A stretch of DNA of 43,694 bases from Clostridia bacterium (lineage in GTDB: Bacteria; Bacillota; Clostridia; Oscillospirales; CAG-272). Position 1 is the first letter of the stretch, and every line of letters starts with the position of its first letter. Positions 25,420-33,801 of the stretch are shown piece after piece. The stretch lies in assembly GCA_017481265.1 (NCBI GenBank), contig JAFUPK010000001.1, positions 1 through 43,694 of the forward strand. The letters are read 5' to 3'. A program made the translations under genes and the position numbers. The notes beneath the pieces were generated by a model that was not told the DNA's origin, searched no databases, and saw only the letters and a list, made by a program, of their open reading frames with translations.

Positions 25420-26625
25420 ATGAACGGTAATAATTATGAAAGACAGCCTGAACGTTACTATGTGACAAAGCATAAGAAAAAGCGTCCGCGCAGGCACAGG
25501 ATAGCAATAGCTTTGATCCTTGTGCTCTATGCTGTGATACTCGGCGCAGTTGCATATTTTACGCTTTACCGTCCCGATACGGGTGGGGTAGATACCTTCG
25601 TGGAATATGAGACCGACGAGAACGGCAACAGAGTGGAGATCACACATGAGTATGCTCAGCGTGACGGTGTGTACAACTTTCTTATCCTCGGAGAGGACAG
25701 GGAAGCTTCGCTTACCGACGTGTGTATGCTCGTAAACTTCGACACAGAAAGCGGTAAGCTTGCGATCCTTCAGCTTCCCCGCGATACCTATGTGCGGAGC
25801 GTTGACGGAGTACGTAATAGCTCGGGCAAGATCAATGAGCTTTTCGCCGATCACAGAAACGCAAGAATACGTAACGGAGAGTCTGCAGGCGATGCCTATA
25901 AGGGAGCGCTTGCTGATGTTACGGAGCTTCTTGAAAAAGGACTATGCATAAGGATAAACTTTTCCGTTATTATGGACCTTGACGGCTTCCGCGGTATCGT
26001 GGATGCTGTGGGCGGTGTGGAGCTTGACGTTCCGTCGGATCTCGTATACTCGGACCCCGAGCAGGGACTGTATATAAATATTCCCAAGGGTCATCAAACT
26101 CTCGACGGTGAGGCTGCAGAGCAGTTTATCCGCTTCCGCGACAGCTTTCTTCAGGGCGATCTCGGAAGAGTAAACGCACAGAAGATGTTTATTTCCGCTT
26201 TCTTTTCAAAGCTTAAAAGCTGTGGCGTTTCCGAAGCTGCACGTATAGCCGATGAGGTCTTTGAAAATGTGACCACCGATCTTACCCTCAGTGATACGGT
26301 ATTCTTCGCAAAGAAGGTTATATCGGCAGATCTTTCGAATATCACCATGCAGACTCTTCCGGGACAGGTAGCCGGTACCAAGGCTTCTCACTATATCATG
26401 AACCGCGCGGCTGCTCTAAAGGTCATAAACGGAAGCTTTAACGTGTACGATAAAGCTGTGACTGACGGTATATTCGATTCTGCGGGGATGTTCAACGATC
26501 CCGAAAGCGCATATATCTCATCCTTATATTACGCACATGAGTCGGAGCTTTACGATAAAAATATCTACACCGGAGACGGTGTTGCAAATGACGGAATTGA
26601 TATTCCATTGAAGAAACAACAGTAA
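25420..26625 (+). CDS. LytR-CpsA-Psr (LCP) family wall glycopolymer ligase 2
   Basis: This 401-residue paralogue of the preceding gene has the same architecture: a Lys/Arg-rich cytoplasmic tail, a membrane segment (about 28-50) and an LCP domain with FLILGEDREASLTDVCMLV, LQLPRDTY, VDAVGGVELDV and QFIRFRDSFLQGDLGRVNAQK. The catalytic-site arginines and aspartates match its neighbour. AAGGTGC precedes the ATG. A tandem pair suggests two polymers or a division of labour; the sequence does not tell which. Confidence 0.92.
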   Translation: MNGNNYERQPERYYVTKHKKKRPRRHRIAIALILVLYAVILGAVAYFTLYRPDTGGVDTFVEYETDENGNRVEITHEYAQRDGVYNFLILGEDREASLTDVCMLVNFDTESGKLAILQLPRDTYVRSVDGVRNSSGKINELFADHRNARIRNGESAGDAYKGALADVTELLEKGLCIRINFSVIMDLDGFRGIVDAVGGVELDVPSDLVYSDPEQGLYINIPKGHQTLDGEAAEQFIRFRDSFLQGDLGRVNAQKMFISAFFSKLKSCGVSEAARIADEVFENVTTDLTLSDTVFFAKKVISADLSNITMQTLPGQVAGTKASHYIMNRAAALKVINGSFNVYDKAVTDGIFDSAGMFNDPESAYISSLYYAHESELYDKNIYTGDGVANDGIDIPLKKQQ

Positions 26626-26650
26626 AACAGACAAAGGTTTGGTTAACAAT

Positions 26651-27043
26651 ATGGAAAATATGGAAAACAAAGAAACAATGAAGCTTGAAACTCCCCTTGA
26701 GATCGCTGAAGCTATAGTCAAGGCTGTGGATTCCAAGAAGGGAAGCGATATTAAGCTTCTCCACGTTGAGGACCGCACTGTGATCACGGATTATTTCGTG
26801 ATCTGCACAGGTACCTCCCGTACACAGGTAAGAGCTCTTGCGGACGAGGCTGACTACATCCTCGAGCAGAGCGGTATCACCTGCGTTCACACAGAGGGAT
26901 ACGATACGGGCGTTTGGGTGCTCAAGGATTACGGAAGCGTTATCCTTCACGTGTTCAACGCACAGAGCAGAGATTTCTACAAGCTTGAAAAGCTTTACGA
27001 CGGCACAACCGACGTGAGCGTAGATGATATTATCACAGACTAA
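26651..27043 (+). CDS. rsfS: ribosome silencing factor RsfS
   Basis: RsfS binds L14 and blocks subunit joining in starvation or stationary phase. The 130-residue product has the family core DRTVITDYFVICTGTSRTQVRALADE, GYDTGVWVLKDYGSVILHVF and RDFYKLEKLY. A TTG at 26639 is in frame, but AAAGG directly abuts it, so I use ATG 26651, where the spacing is long (about 13); ATG 26660 is also possible. It follows the LCP pair and precedes leuS. Confidence 0.93.
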   Translation: MENMENKETMKLETPLEIAEAIVKAVDSKKGSDIKLLHVEDRTVITDYFVICTGTSRTQVRALADEADYILEQSGITCVHTEGYDTGVWVLKDYGSVILHVFNAQSRDFYKLEKLYDGTTDVSVDDIITD

Positions 27044-27083
27044 AGTATATCGAATCTAACGGAAAGGCAAAGTTCTATCTGAA

Positions 27084-29486
27084 ATGAGACACGATTTTAA
27101 AAACATTGAAGAAAAATGGCAGAAAAAGTGGGAGGACGAGGGTATCTTCCACGCCGAGGATAACAGCGACAAGAAGAAATTTTTCGCACTTGTAGAGTTC
27201 CCCTACCCCAGCGGAGCGGGAATGCACGTAGGTCACGTCAAGGCTTACTCCGGACTTGAGGTCATCTCAAGAAAGAGAAGAATGGAAGGATACAACGTCC
27301 TTTTCCCTCTCGGATTTGACGCTTTCGGACTTCCTACAGAAAACTATGCAATAAAGACAGGTATCCATCCCCGTAAGGTAACCGACATGAACATCGCCAA
27401 GTTCACCTCTCAGATGAAGAGAGTCGGCTTCTCCTTCGACTGGACACGTACTGTTGACACCACTGACGAAAACTACTACAAGTGGACTCAGTGGATCTTC
27501 CTCAAGATGTTCGAGAACGGACTTGTGTTCCGTGATAAGACTCTCGTAAACTACTGCCCCAGCTGTAAGGTAGTCCTTTCCAACGAGGACTCACAGGGAG
27601 GCAAGTGCGACATCTGCCACAGCGATATCGTACAGAGAAGCAAGGATGTTTGGTATCTCCGCATCACCGAATACGCCGACAAGCTCCTTGAGGGACTTGA
27701 GGATGTGGACTATCTTCCCAACGTAAAGACTCAGCAGGTCAACTGGATCGGTAAGTCCCGCGGCGCATTCGTAAACTTCGATGTTGACGGCGCTGATGAG
27801 AAGCTCCGCATCTACACCACACGTCCCGACACTCTCTTCGGTGTTACATTCATGGTACTTGCACCCGAGCACCCCATCCTTGATACATATAAGGATAAGA
27901 TCACAAACTTCGCGGAGGTCGAGGCTTACCGTGAGCTTTGCGGTAAGAAGACCGAGTTCGAGAGAACACAGCTCGTTAAGGATAAGACAGGCGTAAAGAT
28001 CGAAGGTCTTTCCGGTATCAACCCCGTAAACGGCAAGAATATTCCCATCTATATCTCCGACTACGTAATGATGGGATACGGTACGGGTGCTATCATGGCA
28101 GTTCCCGCACACGATGAGCGTGACTATGACTTCGCAAAGAAGTTCGGCATCGACATAATTGAAGTAATCAAGGGCGGAAATATCGAAGAGGCGGCTTACA
28201 CCGGAGACGGTGAGATGGTCAACTCCGATTTCCTCAACGGCTATGACAACAAGCGCGACTCTATAGATAAGATGATCGAGGTACTTGCTGAGCGCGGCAT
28301 CGGAGAAGCAGGCGTTCAGTACAAGATGAAGGACTGGGCATTCAACCGCCAGAGATACTGGGGCGAGCCTATTCCGATCGTTCACTGCGAGCACTGCGGT
28401 ATGGTTCCTCTGCCCTACGAGGAGCTTCCGCTGAGACTTCCCGAGATCGAGAACTTTGAGCCCGGCGAAGGCGGAGAGAGTCCTCTTGCAAAGATCGACT
28501 CCTACGTAAACTGCAAGTGCCCGAAATGCGGTGCTGACGCAAAGCGCGAAACAGACACCATGCCCCAGTGGGCAGGCTCTTCCTGGTACTTCCTCAGATA
28601 TATCGACCCGAATAACGACACCTGTCTTGCAGATCCCGAAAAGCTGAAGTATTGGATGCCTGTTGATTGGTATAACGGCGGTATGGAGCACGTAACACGT
28701 CACCTTATATACTCCCGCTTCTGGCACCGCTTCCTCTACGACATCGGCGAGGTTCCTGTAAAAGAGCCTTATGCAAAGAGAACTGCCCAGGGACTCATCC
28801 TCGGTCCTGACGGAGAGAAGATGAGTAAGTCCAAGGGTAACGTAGTTGACCCCAACGATGTTGTTGATGCATACGGTGCTGATGTTCTCAGAATGTACAT
28901 TCTCTTTATGGGTGACTACGGTGCGGCTGCTCCCTGGTCCGAGAACGGCGTTAAGGGCTGTAAGAGATTCCTTGAGAGAGTCTCAGCTCTCACAGATATG
29001 GTAAAGGGCGGCGAGGCTGACGCTGAGCTTGACAGTCTCCTCCATAAGACCATCAAGAAGGTGACCGGTGACATCGAAGAGATGAAGTTCAATACCGCTA
29101 TCGCGGCTATGATGGCACTTGTCAACAAGATCTACGAGGTAGGAAGCCTTACTCAGGATCGGCTTTCCGCATTCGTAAGACTCATATGTCCCTTTGCGCC
29201 TCACCTTGCAGAGGAAATGTGGGAGACTATCGGCGGTGCGGGCTTTGCATCTCTTGCCGCATGGCCCGAGTATGACGAAGCAAAGTGCGTTGACAGCACA
29301 GTTGAGATCGCGGTACAGATCTGCGGCAAGCTCCGCGCTACGGTTATGATCGCCGCTGATGCTACAGCAGAGACCGCAATTGCCGCAGCAAAGGCAAACG
29401 ATAAGGTCGCACAGGCGCTTGAAGGAAAGAAGATAATCAAGGAGATCTACGTTCCCGGACGTATCGTCAACATTGTAGCAAAATAA
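27084..29486 (+). CDS. leuS: leucyl-tRNA synthetase
   Basis: This class I synthetase charges tRNA-Leu. The 800-residue protein has the HIGH-type motif GMHVGH near residue 50 and KMSKS at 579-583. Between them is an editing CP1 domain with the YTTRPDTLFG threonine-rich region and the AHDERD segment. Cysteine pairs near 157-178 and 465-475 look like the zinc sites of bacterial LeuRS. GGAAAGG lies 19-25 bases before the ATG, so the ribosome site is not ideal. No T-box leader fits in the 40-base gap before it, so expression probably depends on read-through from rsfS or upstream. Confidence 0.98.
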   Translation: MRHDFKNIEEKWQKKWEDEGIFHAEDNSDKKKFFALVEFPYPSGAGMHVGHVKAYSGLEVISRKRRMEGYNVLFPLGFDAFGLPTENYAIKTGIHPRKVTDMNIAKFTSQMKRVGFSFDWTRTVDTTDENYYKWTQWIFLKMFENGLVFRDKTLVNYCPSCKVVLSNEDSQGGKCDICHSDIVQRSKDVWYLRITEYADKLLEGLEDVDYLPNVKTQQVNWIGKSRGAFVNFDVDGADEKLRIYTTRPDTLFGVTFMVLAPEHPILDTYKDKITNFAEVEAYRELCGKKTEFERTQLVKDKTGVKIEGLSGINPVNGKNIPIYISDYVMMGYGTGAIMAVPAHDERDYDFAKKFGIDIIEVIKGGNIEEAAYTGDGEMVNSDFLNGYDNKRDSIDKMIEVLAERGIGEAGVQYKMKDWAFNRQRYWGEPIPIVHCEHCGMVPLPYEELPLRLPEIENFEPGEGGESPLAKIDSYVNCKCPKCGADAKRETDTMPQWAGSSWYFLRYIDPNNDTCLADPEKLKYWMPVDWYNGGMEHVTRHLIYSRFWHRFLYDIGEVPVKEPYAKRTAQGLILGPDGEKMSKSKGNVVDPNDVVDAYGADVLRMYILFMGDYGAAAPWSENGVKGCKRFLERVSALTDMVKGGEADAELDSLLHKTIKKVTGDIEEMKFNTAIAAMMALVNKIYEVGSLTQDRLSAFVRLICPFAPHLAEEMWETIGGAGFASLAAWPEYDEAKCVDSTVEIAVQICGKLRATVMIAADATAETAIAAAKANDKVAQALEGKKIIKEIYVPGRIVNIVAK

Positions 29487-29519
29487 TCTTTAAAATACTT
29501 ATCTTTTTAAAAGAAAGTC

Positions 29520-29548
29520 TTGACAAAGAAAAATTATTATTGTATAAT
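29520..29548 (+). promoter_or_regulatory. SigA promoter of rpsU
   Basis: A perfect TTGACA (29520-29525), a 17-base spacer and a perfect TATAAT (29543-29548), 55 bases before the rpsU GTG. Confidence 0.92.
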
Positions 29549-29602
29549 ACTATGGAGATAGTTTTTACTGTCTGTTGCCATGTGCGAAGGGAGGGATTGT
29601 AA

Positions 29603-29779
29603 GTGGCAGAGGTTAGAGTAAAGGAAAACGAATCACTTGACAGCGCACTTCGTCGTTTCAAGAGACAGTGCCAGCGCTCCGGAATCCAGGCAGAGCTTCG
29701 CAAGAGAGAATGCTATGAGAAGCCCAGCGTAAAGAGAAAGAAGAAGTCCGAAGCAGCAAGAAAGCGCAAGTACAAGTAA
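29603..29779 (+). CDS. rpsU: 30S ribosomal protein S21
   Basis: This is a 58-residue, very basic small-subunit protein. Translation from the GTG reads [20 protein letters not shown], then [24 protein letters not shown] and a Lys/Arg-rich tail ending KRKYK, the standard S21 sequence. GGGAGG lies eight bases before the GTG. It has its own strong promoter and a strong terminator, so it is probably a single-gene unit following leuS. Confidence 0.97.
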   Translation: MAEVRVKENESLDSALRRFKRQCQRSGIQAELRKRECYEKPSVKRKKKSEAARKRKYK

Positions 29780-29789
29780 TTTGTCTTTT

Positions 29790-29826
29790 ATCGCCGCCGA
29801 TTTTTATCGGCGGCGATATTTTTTGG
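29790..29826 (+). terminator. intrinsic terminator of rpsU
   Basis: A perfect 12-bp GC-rich stem, ATCGCCGCCGAT with ATCGGCGGCGAT (29790-29801/29806-29817), and a four-T loop are followed by ATTTTTTTT-like sequence. Confidence 0.95.
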
Positions 29827-29892
29827 TGTTTTAAAAGGAGTAGTGATAATCCCCCGGTGCTATCGGGGAAGAAGAGGGCAAAATTGCGGCTA

Positions 29893-30004
29893 AAAAGTCA
29901 CATAAAGAAGTTGAAATCCGTCGGTTTTTCGACGGATTTCAACTTCTAAAGGTAAAAGCATTATTATCTGCTTTTTCTTTACTGTTTTTATGCCCGTGAC
30001 TTTT
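29893..30004. repeat. nested inverted-repeat element between rpsU and the isomerase-like gene
   Basis: Outer arms AAAAGTCAC (29893-29901) and GTGACTTTT (29996-30004) enclose a perfect 17-bp hairpin (29907-29923/29930-29946, loop GTTTTT) and a 7-bp hairpin AAAAGCA...TGCTTTT (29954-29960/29969-29975). The layout, an outer stem around two hairpins, resembles that at 276-335, though the sequences differ. The 17-bp hairpin has no T-run on the plus side. It may be a non-autonomous element remnant or a bidirectional terminator for the converging rpsU and isomerase transcripts. The rest of 29827-30053 holds only a small CCCCG...CGGGG hairpin (29853-29869). Confidence 0.5.
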
Positions 30005-30053
30005 GTTTGGTGCGTTCTGCGACAGGTCACATGACTTTTAAAACAAAACAGAA

Positions 30054-31376
30054 TTAATATTTATCTTCTTCGATTACATCGACTCCGCGCATTTTGCACA
30101 GATCCATAAACAGCTTGCGGTAATCTCCGAATACCGTTACTCTGTGCCATCTTCCGAACTGCCAATTGTTAAGCAGTACTTCGGCAGCGGCAGATGCGGC
30201 AAGCTTGGAACGGCATCCTTCTTCACACCCGACATTACCTACGGAAATACCCGAGTGGATAGATGCCTTATTTGCAGGAAAGTTGAAATACACGGTTGTC
30301 AGTTTTTCACCGGCAGGGAAAATAGTCTGTACAGATGCGCCAAGCTTGTCCTCAGCATGACTGCGAATGTAAAAAGGACAGGTGTATTTATCATCGTGAC
30401 CGAAGATCTTTGTGCAGGCCACGCAATGAGCATAAATTATTTGGTTTGACGATGTGTCGATAACGGGATCTGATACATAACCGGGTCTTCCGGTAAGATA
30501 AAGCATTATAAGGGAAGCTACGGTTGCATTGATATCGGCTTCGCATACAGCGACCGTACCGTGCTTTGACATCTCATAATGTGACATACACGGATACATA
30601 TGTGTTTTCCCGTTATAGCTTCCGGAGTACGAAAGAGAAAGACAATCAACTGTTACAGCGTCAGCGCCGCTGTCTTTTTTCATTTGCTCGAGGGCTAAGT
30701 AAATTCGAGCACTTTCAACGATCTCATCAAAATTCGGTTCAACGATCGACACGGCCTCTGACTGCCAATTCTTTGCGATCTCTTCAGCGTCAGAGATTTT
30801 TGTCTTTTCAAAATACTTATTGAAATCCTGCGATGAGGCGTGGACAAATGAACATCCCCAAATGCGATTGCTTTCTTCTTCGGCCCTTGTATCAAACCAA
30901 TCGGCAACGACAAGTATTTTTGATTCCCGCATACGTTTGATAACACTAAACATCCGTACGGATTTAGCGATATCTTTGTAGTCGAGAGATGATATAAGCG
31001 GAACGGGCAGATTTTCCTTGCGCACGACTCTTGAAGCATTGACTAACATTGCGCCGGAGCCGCAAAAAGGTATATCTGCAATGATGACCGGAAGTCCGCC
31101 TTCCTTTGCTTTTCTTGCATACATCATCTCGATGTGATTGCCGCAGGTCATCAAAAGAACAAGAACACCGTCATATTTTTTGAGATCATTCTCGTAATCT
31201 GCCTCTGCGTCGGACACAGAGGTGTATTTCGCAATATCAAAGTCTATGTCCTGGTTCGATTGCTTTATTACTTCGAATATTTCCGAAAATTTTCGGTCAT
31301 AATCGTAATTGATATACGGCCAGCATGGCGTATCCGAAGCTTCCGTCTGAAGTGCGATCTTAACTTTTGTTTTCAT
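30054..31376 (-). CDS. L-fucose/L-arabinose isomerase-like protein (COG2407)
   Basis: The 440-residue protein resembles the FucI/AraA sugar isomerase superfamily. The N-terminal half has two Rossmann-like domains (DGVLVLLMTCGNH; KILVVADWFDTRAEE). The C-terminal half carries the family features: YPCMSHYEMSKHGTVAVCEADINA with the metal-site Glu, YLTGRPGYVSDPV, YAHCVAC and the final NWQFGRWHRVTVFGD. The substrate is not predictable, and no kinase, aldolase or transporter stands beside it. GGAAAGG is about 12 bases before the ATG. It is a single leftward gene facing the rpsU terminator and has its own promoter. Confidence 0.8.
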   Translation of the reverse strand: MKTKVKIALQTEASDTPCWPYINYDYDRKFSEIFEVIKQSNQDIDFDIAKYTSVSDAEADYENDLKKYDGVLVLLMTCGNHIEMMYARKAKEGGLPVIIADIPFCGSGAMLVNASRVVRKENLPVPLISSLDYKDIAKSVRMFSVIKRMRESKILVVADWFDTRAEEESNRIWGCSFVHASSQDFNKYFEKTKISDAEEIAKNWQSEAVSIVEPNFDEIVESARIYLALEQMKKDSGADAVTVDCLSLSYSGSYNGKTHMYPCMSHYEMSKHGTVAVCEADINATVASLIMLYLTGRPGYVSDPVIDTSSNQIIYAHCVACTKIFGHDDKYTCPFYIRSHAEDKLGASVQTIFPAGEKLTTVYFNFPANKASIHSGISVGNVGCEEGCRSKLAASAAAEVLLNNWQFGRWHRVTVFGDYRKLFMDLCKMRGVDVIEEDKY

Positions 31377-31431
31377 AGAGCTTATAACCTTTCCAAATAT
31401 TACATACAGCTTGTTTTACGGTACTGATAAA

Positions 31432-31460
31432 AGTATAAATGATATGTTTATCAAAGTCAA
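31432..31460 (-). promoter_or_regulatory. SigA promoter of the isomerase-like gene
   Basis: On the minus strand TTGACT (31460-31455), a 17-base spacer and TATACT (31437-31432), about 55 bases before the ATG at 31376. Confidence 0.78.
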
Positions 31461-31564
31461 TGAGTTCGCAAAAAGGTGTAAATGTTAATAAGCAGATAAT
31501 TATCGAGCCCGATTTCCCGTTCGATGTGATACATAATTGTCTCCGCCGCTAACTCAATCTGCAT
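31457..31564 (-). CDS. possible 35-residue peptide or gene remnant
   Basis: A 36-codon frame starts MQIELAAETIMYHIEREIGL and stops inside the -35 of the isomerase promoter. A promoter-like TTGAAA-17-TATACT on the minus strand (about 31600-31572) lies only about 8 bases before the ATG, so the message would be nearly leaderless, and there is no ribosome binding site. The peptide looks compositionally normal for protein, so it may be the decayed start of a lost gene. I do not recognise it. Confidence 0.2.
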   Translation of the reverse strand: MQIELAAETIMYHIEREIGLDNYLLINIYTFLRTH

Positions 31565-31792
31565 AACTGTAGTATATCACAGAATGAAGCGATTTTCAAT
31601 GATATTTGGCTTGCCTCTCGAACAGGTGGGTGGATCAACAGGATGCCCACGATCATAGCGGATGATCAGATGCCGCCGATTTTTATCGAAAGCGATATTA
31701 TTTATATATTTTTTGTTAAAACCGAGTGTTTTTGTGTTAAAATAACGTCAAATAAGTGAAACGGTAATTACAATGGAAAGGGGTGGGTTGCT
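31565..31792. other. gene-free stretch before the ECF sigma gene
   Basis: No gene is supported here. The segment 31671-31696 (TGCCGCCGATTTTTATCG, then AAAGCGATATT) resembles the rpsU terminator at 29793-29820 with a damaged right arm, followed by a T-rich run. A GATCAT...ATGATC hairpin lies just before it. A poor promoter candidate for the sigma gene is TTGTTA (31713-31718), 19 bases, TAAAAT (31738-31743). Confidence 0.5.
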
Positions 31793-32347
31793 GTGGACAA
31801 GGGCGTTTTGGACTGGGAAAGATATCTTAGCGGAGACGACGATGGGCTTGTTTCGATAATAGAGGACTACAGCGACGGTTTGCTCCTTTATATCAACAGC
31901 ATACTCCGCGACATTCACCTTTCCGAGGATGCCGTGCAAGAAACGTTTTTTAAGCTGTCCATCAAAAAATCGCACTTCCATGGAAGATCTTCGTTCAAAA
32001 CGTGGCTTTATTCCATAGGCCGTAATGTGGCTCTCGATGAGCTGAGGAAAAAGCCGAGGATGACTGCGGAGGAAGGCGAGCTTGAACAAATGTCAGATGA
32101 AGGTGATTCACTTGAGCATGAATATCTGAGGGAGGAGCGTAAGCTTCGTCTCCGCCATGCTATGAATAAGCTTAAAGCGGAACATTCTCAGGCTTTGTGG
32201 CTGCTGTATTTTGAGGACTTTTCCTATAAGGAAGCGGCACAGATCATGCACAGATCGGTGCACCAGTTCGAGAGTCTTGTATACAGGGCGAGAAATTCGC
32301 TGAGAGTTGAGCTTGAAAAGGAGGGATTTGCCGATGAAGAGCTATAA
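31793..32347 (+). CDS. ECF-type RNA polymerase sigma factor
   Basis: The 184-residue protein has sigma region 2 (about 18-85, with SEDAVQETFFKLSIK and FKTWLYSIGRNVALDELRK) and region 4 (about 115-172, with LWLLYFEDFSYKEAAQIMHRSVHQFESLVYRARNSLR, a helix-turn-helix). The GTG at 31793 follows a G-rich site GGAAAGGGGTGGG. Its last 14 bases overlap the start of a membrane protein gene, the usual arrangement of an ECF sigma with its antagonist. I infer that it controls this operon and perhaps the neighbouring SLH genes; no repeated ECF-type promoter motif was recognised to support that. Confidence 0.9.
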   Translation: MDKGVLDWERYLSGDDDGLVSIIEDYSDGLLLYINSILRDIHLSEDAVQETFFKLSIKKSHFHGRSSFKTWLYSIGRNVALDELRKKPRMTAEEGELEQMSDEGDSLEHEYLREERKLRLRHAMNKLKAEHSQALWLLYFEDFSYKEAAQIMHRSVHQFESLVYRARNSLRVELEKEGFADEEL

Positions 32348-33773
32348 AGAGATCGCAGAAGCGGTACTCAAAAGAAAAGATGCGTATAGGGCTTCCCGAC
32401 GTCTTTTTTTCAAAAAAACGGTGACGGTAATTTCATGTATTGCGGCGTTTGGCATCATCGGGCTTTGGAGCGTGCTGTTGTCGGCTGAAAAAAGTGAGCC
32501 TGTCCATATACCGAGCTTTTCCGGAGACGGGAGTTCTGTGATACATTCCGCTACAACTGATATTACCGATACAGAACGTACTGATACTGCTTATACATCG
32601 GGATTATCACAGCCTCATTTTGAAAGCGAAGCGCCGACTGAGATTTCCGATACAGAGCCGCAGCAGTCTTATCCTGTCGAAGACAGCACATTACTGCCCG
32701 AAGTCCATCTGACTGAAAGTGTGAGCGAGCCGCAGGAGTCAACTTCAGCTTTGCCACGTGATACCGAAGAGACCGGCGAACCATCCGAAGCGGTGACTGA
32801 AAGCGAGGCAATACAGACTGATGGTCCGGTGAAGGAGTATGAATTCCCATTTTTTAGTGAGTTTAAGTGGGTTGGAGTAGGCAATGATGAAAAATCTTAT
32901 GAGATACTTATGGATATGTCGTCGGATGGACTTTCATATTTTAAAGACGGCACATCTTTGCCTCAAAAGCTTCCCCTGTATATGAATTACGGAAACACGG
33001 AAAATGTGGATTTGCCAAAGCTTGCGCTGAGTTTTGCTGACCTTGTATACGGAAAGTCTGACAGATCGGATATGAGAGTTGAGGACGATAAGGTTATATA
33101 TCTTGGTGACGATGAACAGTTTGCTAAAGATGAGATAACATTCGAGGTACTAAAAGGTAAGCCTGTCATAAGCCTCTCTCTGTATTTGGCTGATGCGGAG
33201 CTGACTCCGGGCGAGGTACTTGAGCAGTTACAGAGCCTGCCTTACTTGCGGGCTGCTTTTGAGTATCTCGGTATTGATGACGTGTTTTTAAGAACTCTAA
33301 CGCATTATAAGGAGGGAGAGGTGTACGCATACAGCTTTTCCTTTTCAGAAAAGGGTAAGGATCCACTTGAAACTGAGATAAACTTTTTCAGCGGGAATCT
33401 GACTGTAAGATATGAGCTTGCAGGTGAGAACGGCGGAATGGCTTTTCTTCAGATAGAAGGACCTGTCAACTATACCTGCATAGGTGAATACGGTTATATA
33501 AGATATGAAGATGCAGTGAAGGCGAAGCTTGATTCTCTTGTAGGTGACCCGAATTATGAATACTACCGTGATAATATTGCGGGGAAGATCATCTACATGG
33601 AAACTTGCCTGCCCGATGGGACAACAAAGCTTTCTCCCGTTTATGATTTTTATTATGAATTTACCGATTCAAACGGAAGCGTAAGACTTGGGAAGCCGTA
33701 TAGCTGGAGCCTCGGAGAAGATAATCCGGGCGTGCCTCAAAAGCTTCCGTGGCCTCTTGATTTTATGAACTGA
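32334..33773 (+). CDS. membrane-anchored partner of the ECF sigma (putative anti-sigma)
   Basis: The 479-residue protein has a short basic cytoplasmic N-terminus (1-24, MKSYKEIAEAVLKRKDAYRA), one membrane segment (about 26-45) and a Ser/Thr/Glu/Asp/Pro-rich extracellular linker (about 50-155). A large extracellular domain of unknown fold (about 160-479) follows. The cytoplasmic part resembles the tail found in many Clostridia proteins encoded after ECF sigma genes. The gene overlaps the sigma gene by 14 bases, with GGAGGG about eight bases before the ATG. I infer a sensor/anti-sigma role; a canonical zinc-binding anti-sigma domain (HxxxCxxC) is absent. The next gene begins 28 bases downstream. 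Confidence 0.7.
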   Translation: MKSYKEIAEAVLKRKDAYRASRRLFFKKTVTVISCIAAFGIIGLWSVLLSAEKSEPVHIPSFSGDGSSVIHSATTDITDTERTDTAYTSGLSQPHFESEAPTEISDTEPQQSYPVEDSTLLPEVHLTESVSEPQESTSALPRDTEETGEPSEAVTESEAIQTDGPVKEYEFPFFSEFKWVGVGNDEKSYEILMDMSSDGLSYFKDGTSLPQKLPLYMNYGNTENVDLPKLALSFADLVYGKSDRSDMRVEDDKVIYLGDDEQFAKDEITFEVLKGKPVISLSLYLADAELTPGEVLEQLQSLPYLRAAFEYLGIDDVFLRTLTHYKEGEVYAYSFSFSEKGKDPLETEINFFSGNLTVRYELAGENGGMAFLQIEGPVNYTCIGEYGYIRYEDAVKAKLDSLVGDPNYEYYRDNIAGKIIYMETCLPDGTTKLSPVYDFYYEFTDSNGSVRLGKPYSWSLGEDNPGVPQKLPWPLDFMN

Positions 33774-33801
33774 CGATATTTGAAAACGAAAGGAGATTGT
33801 C

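Noticed and set aside
27044-27083. T-box leader for leuS
   Set aside because: The gap between rsfS and leuS is only 40 bases and has no T-box motif or terminator.
27591-28727. 378-codon frame antisense to leuS
   Set aside because: leuS is complete and unambiguous; the antisense frame has no homology, no ribosome site and shadow codon use.
29841-29891. Sixteen-codon GTG frame after an AAAAGGAG site downstream of the rpsU terminator
   Set aside because: It is too short, has no promoter close by and lies across a CCCCG hairpin; there is no independent support.
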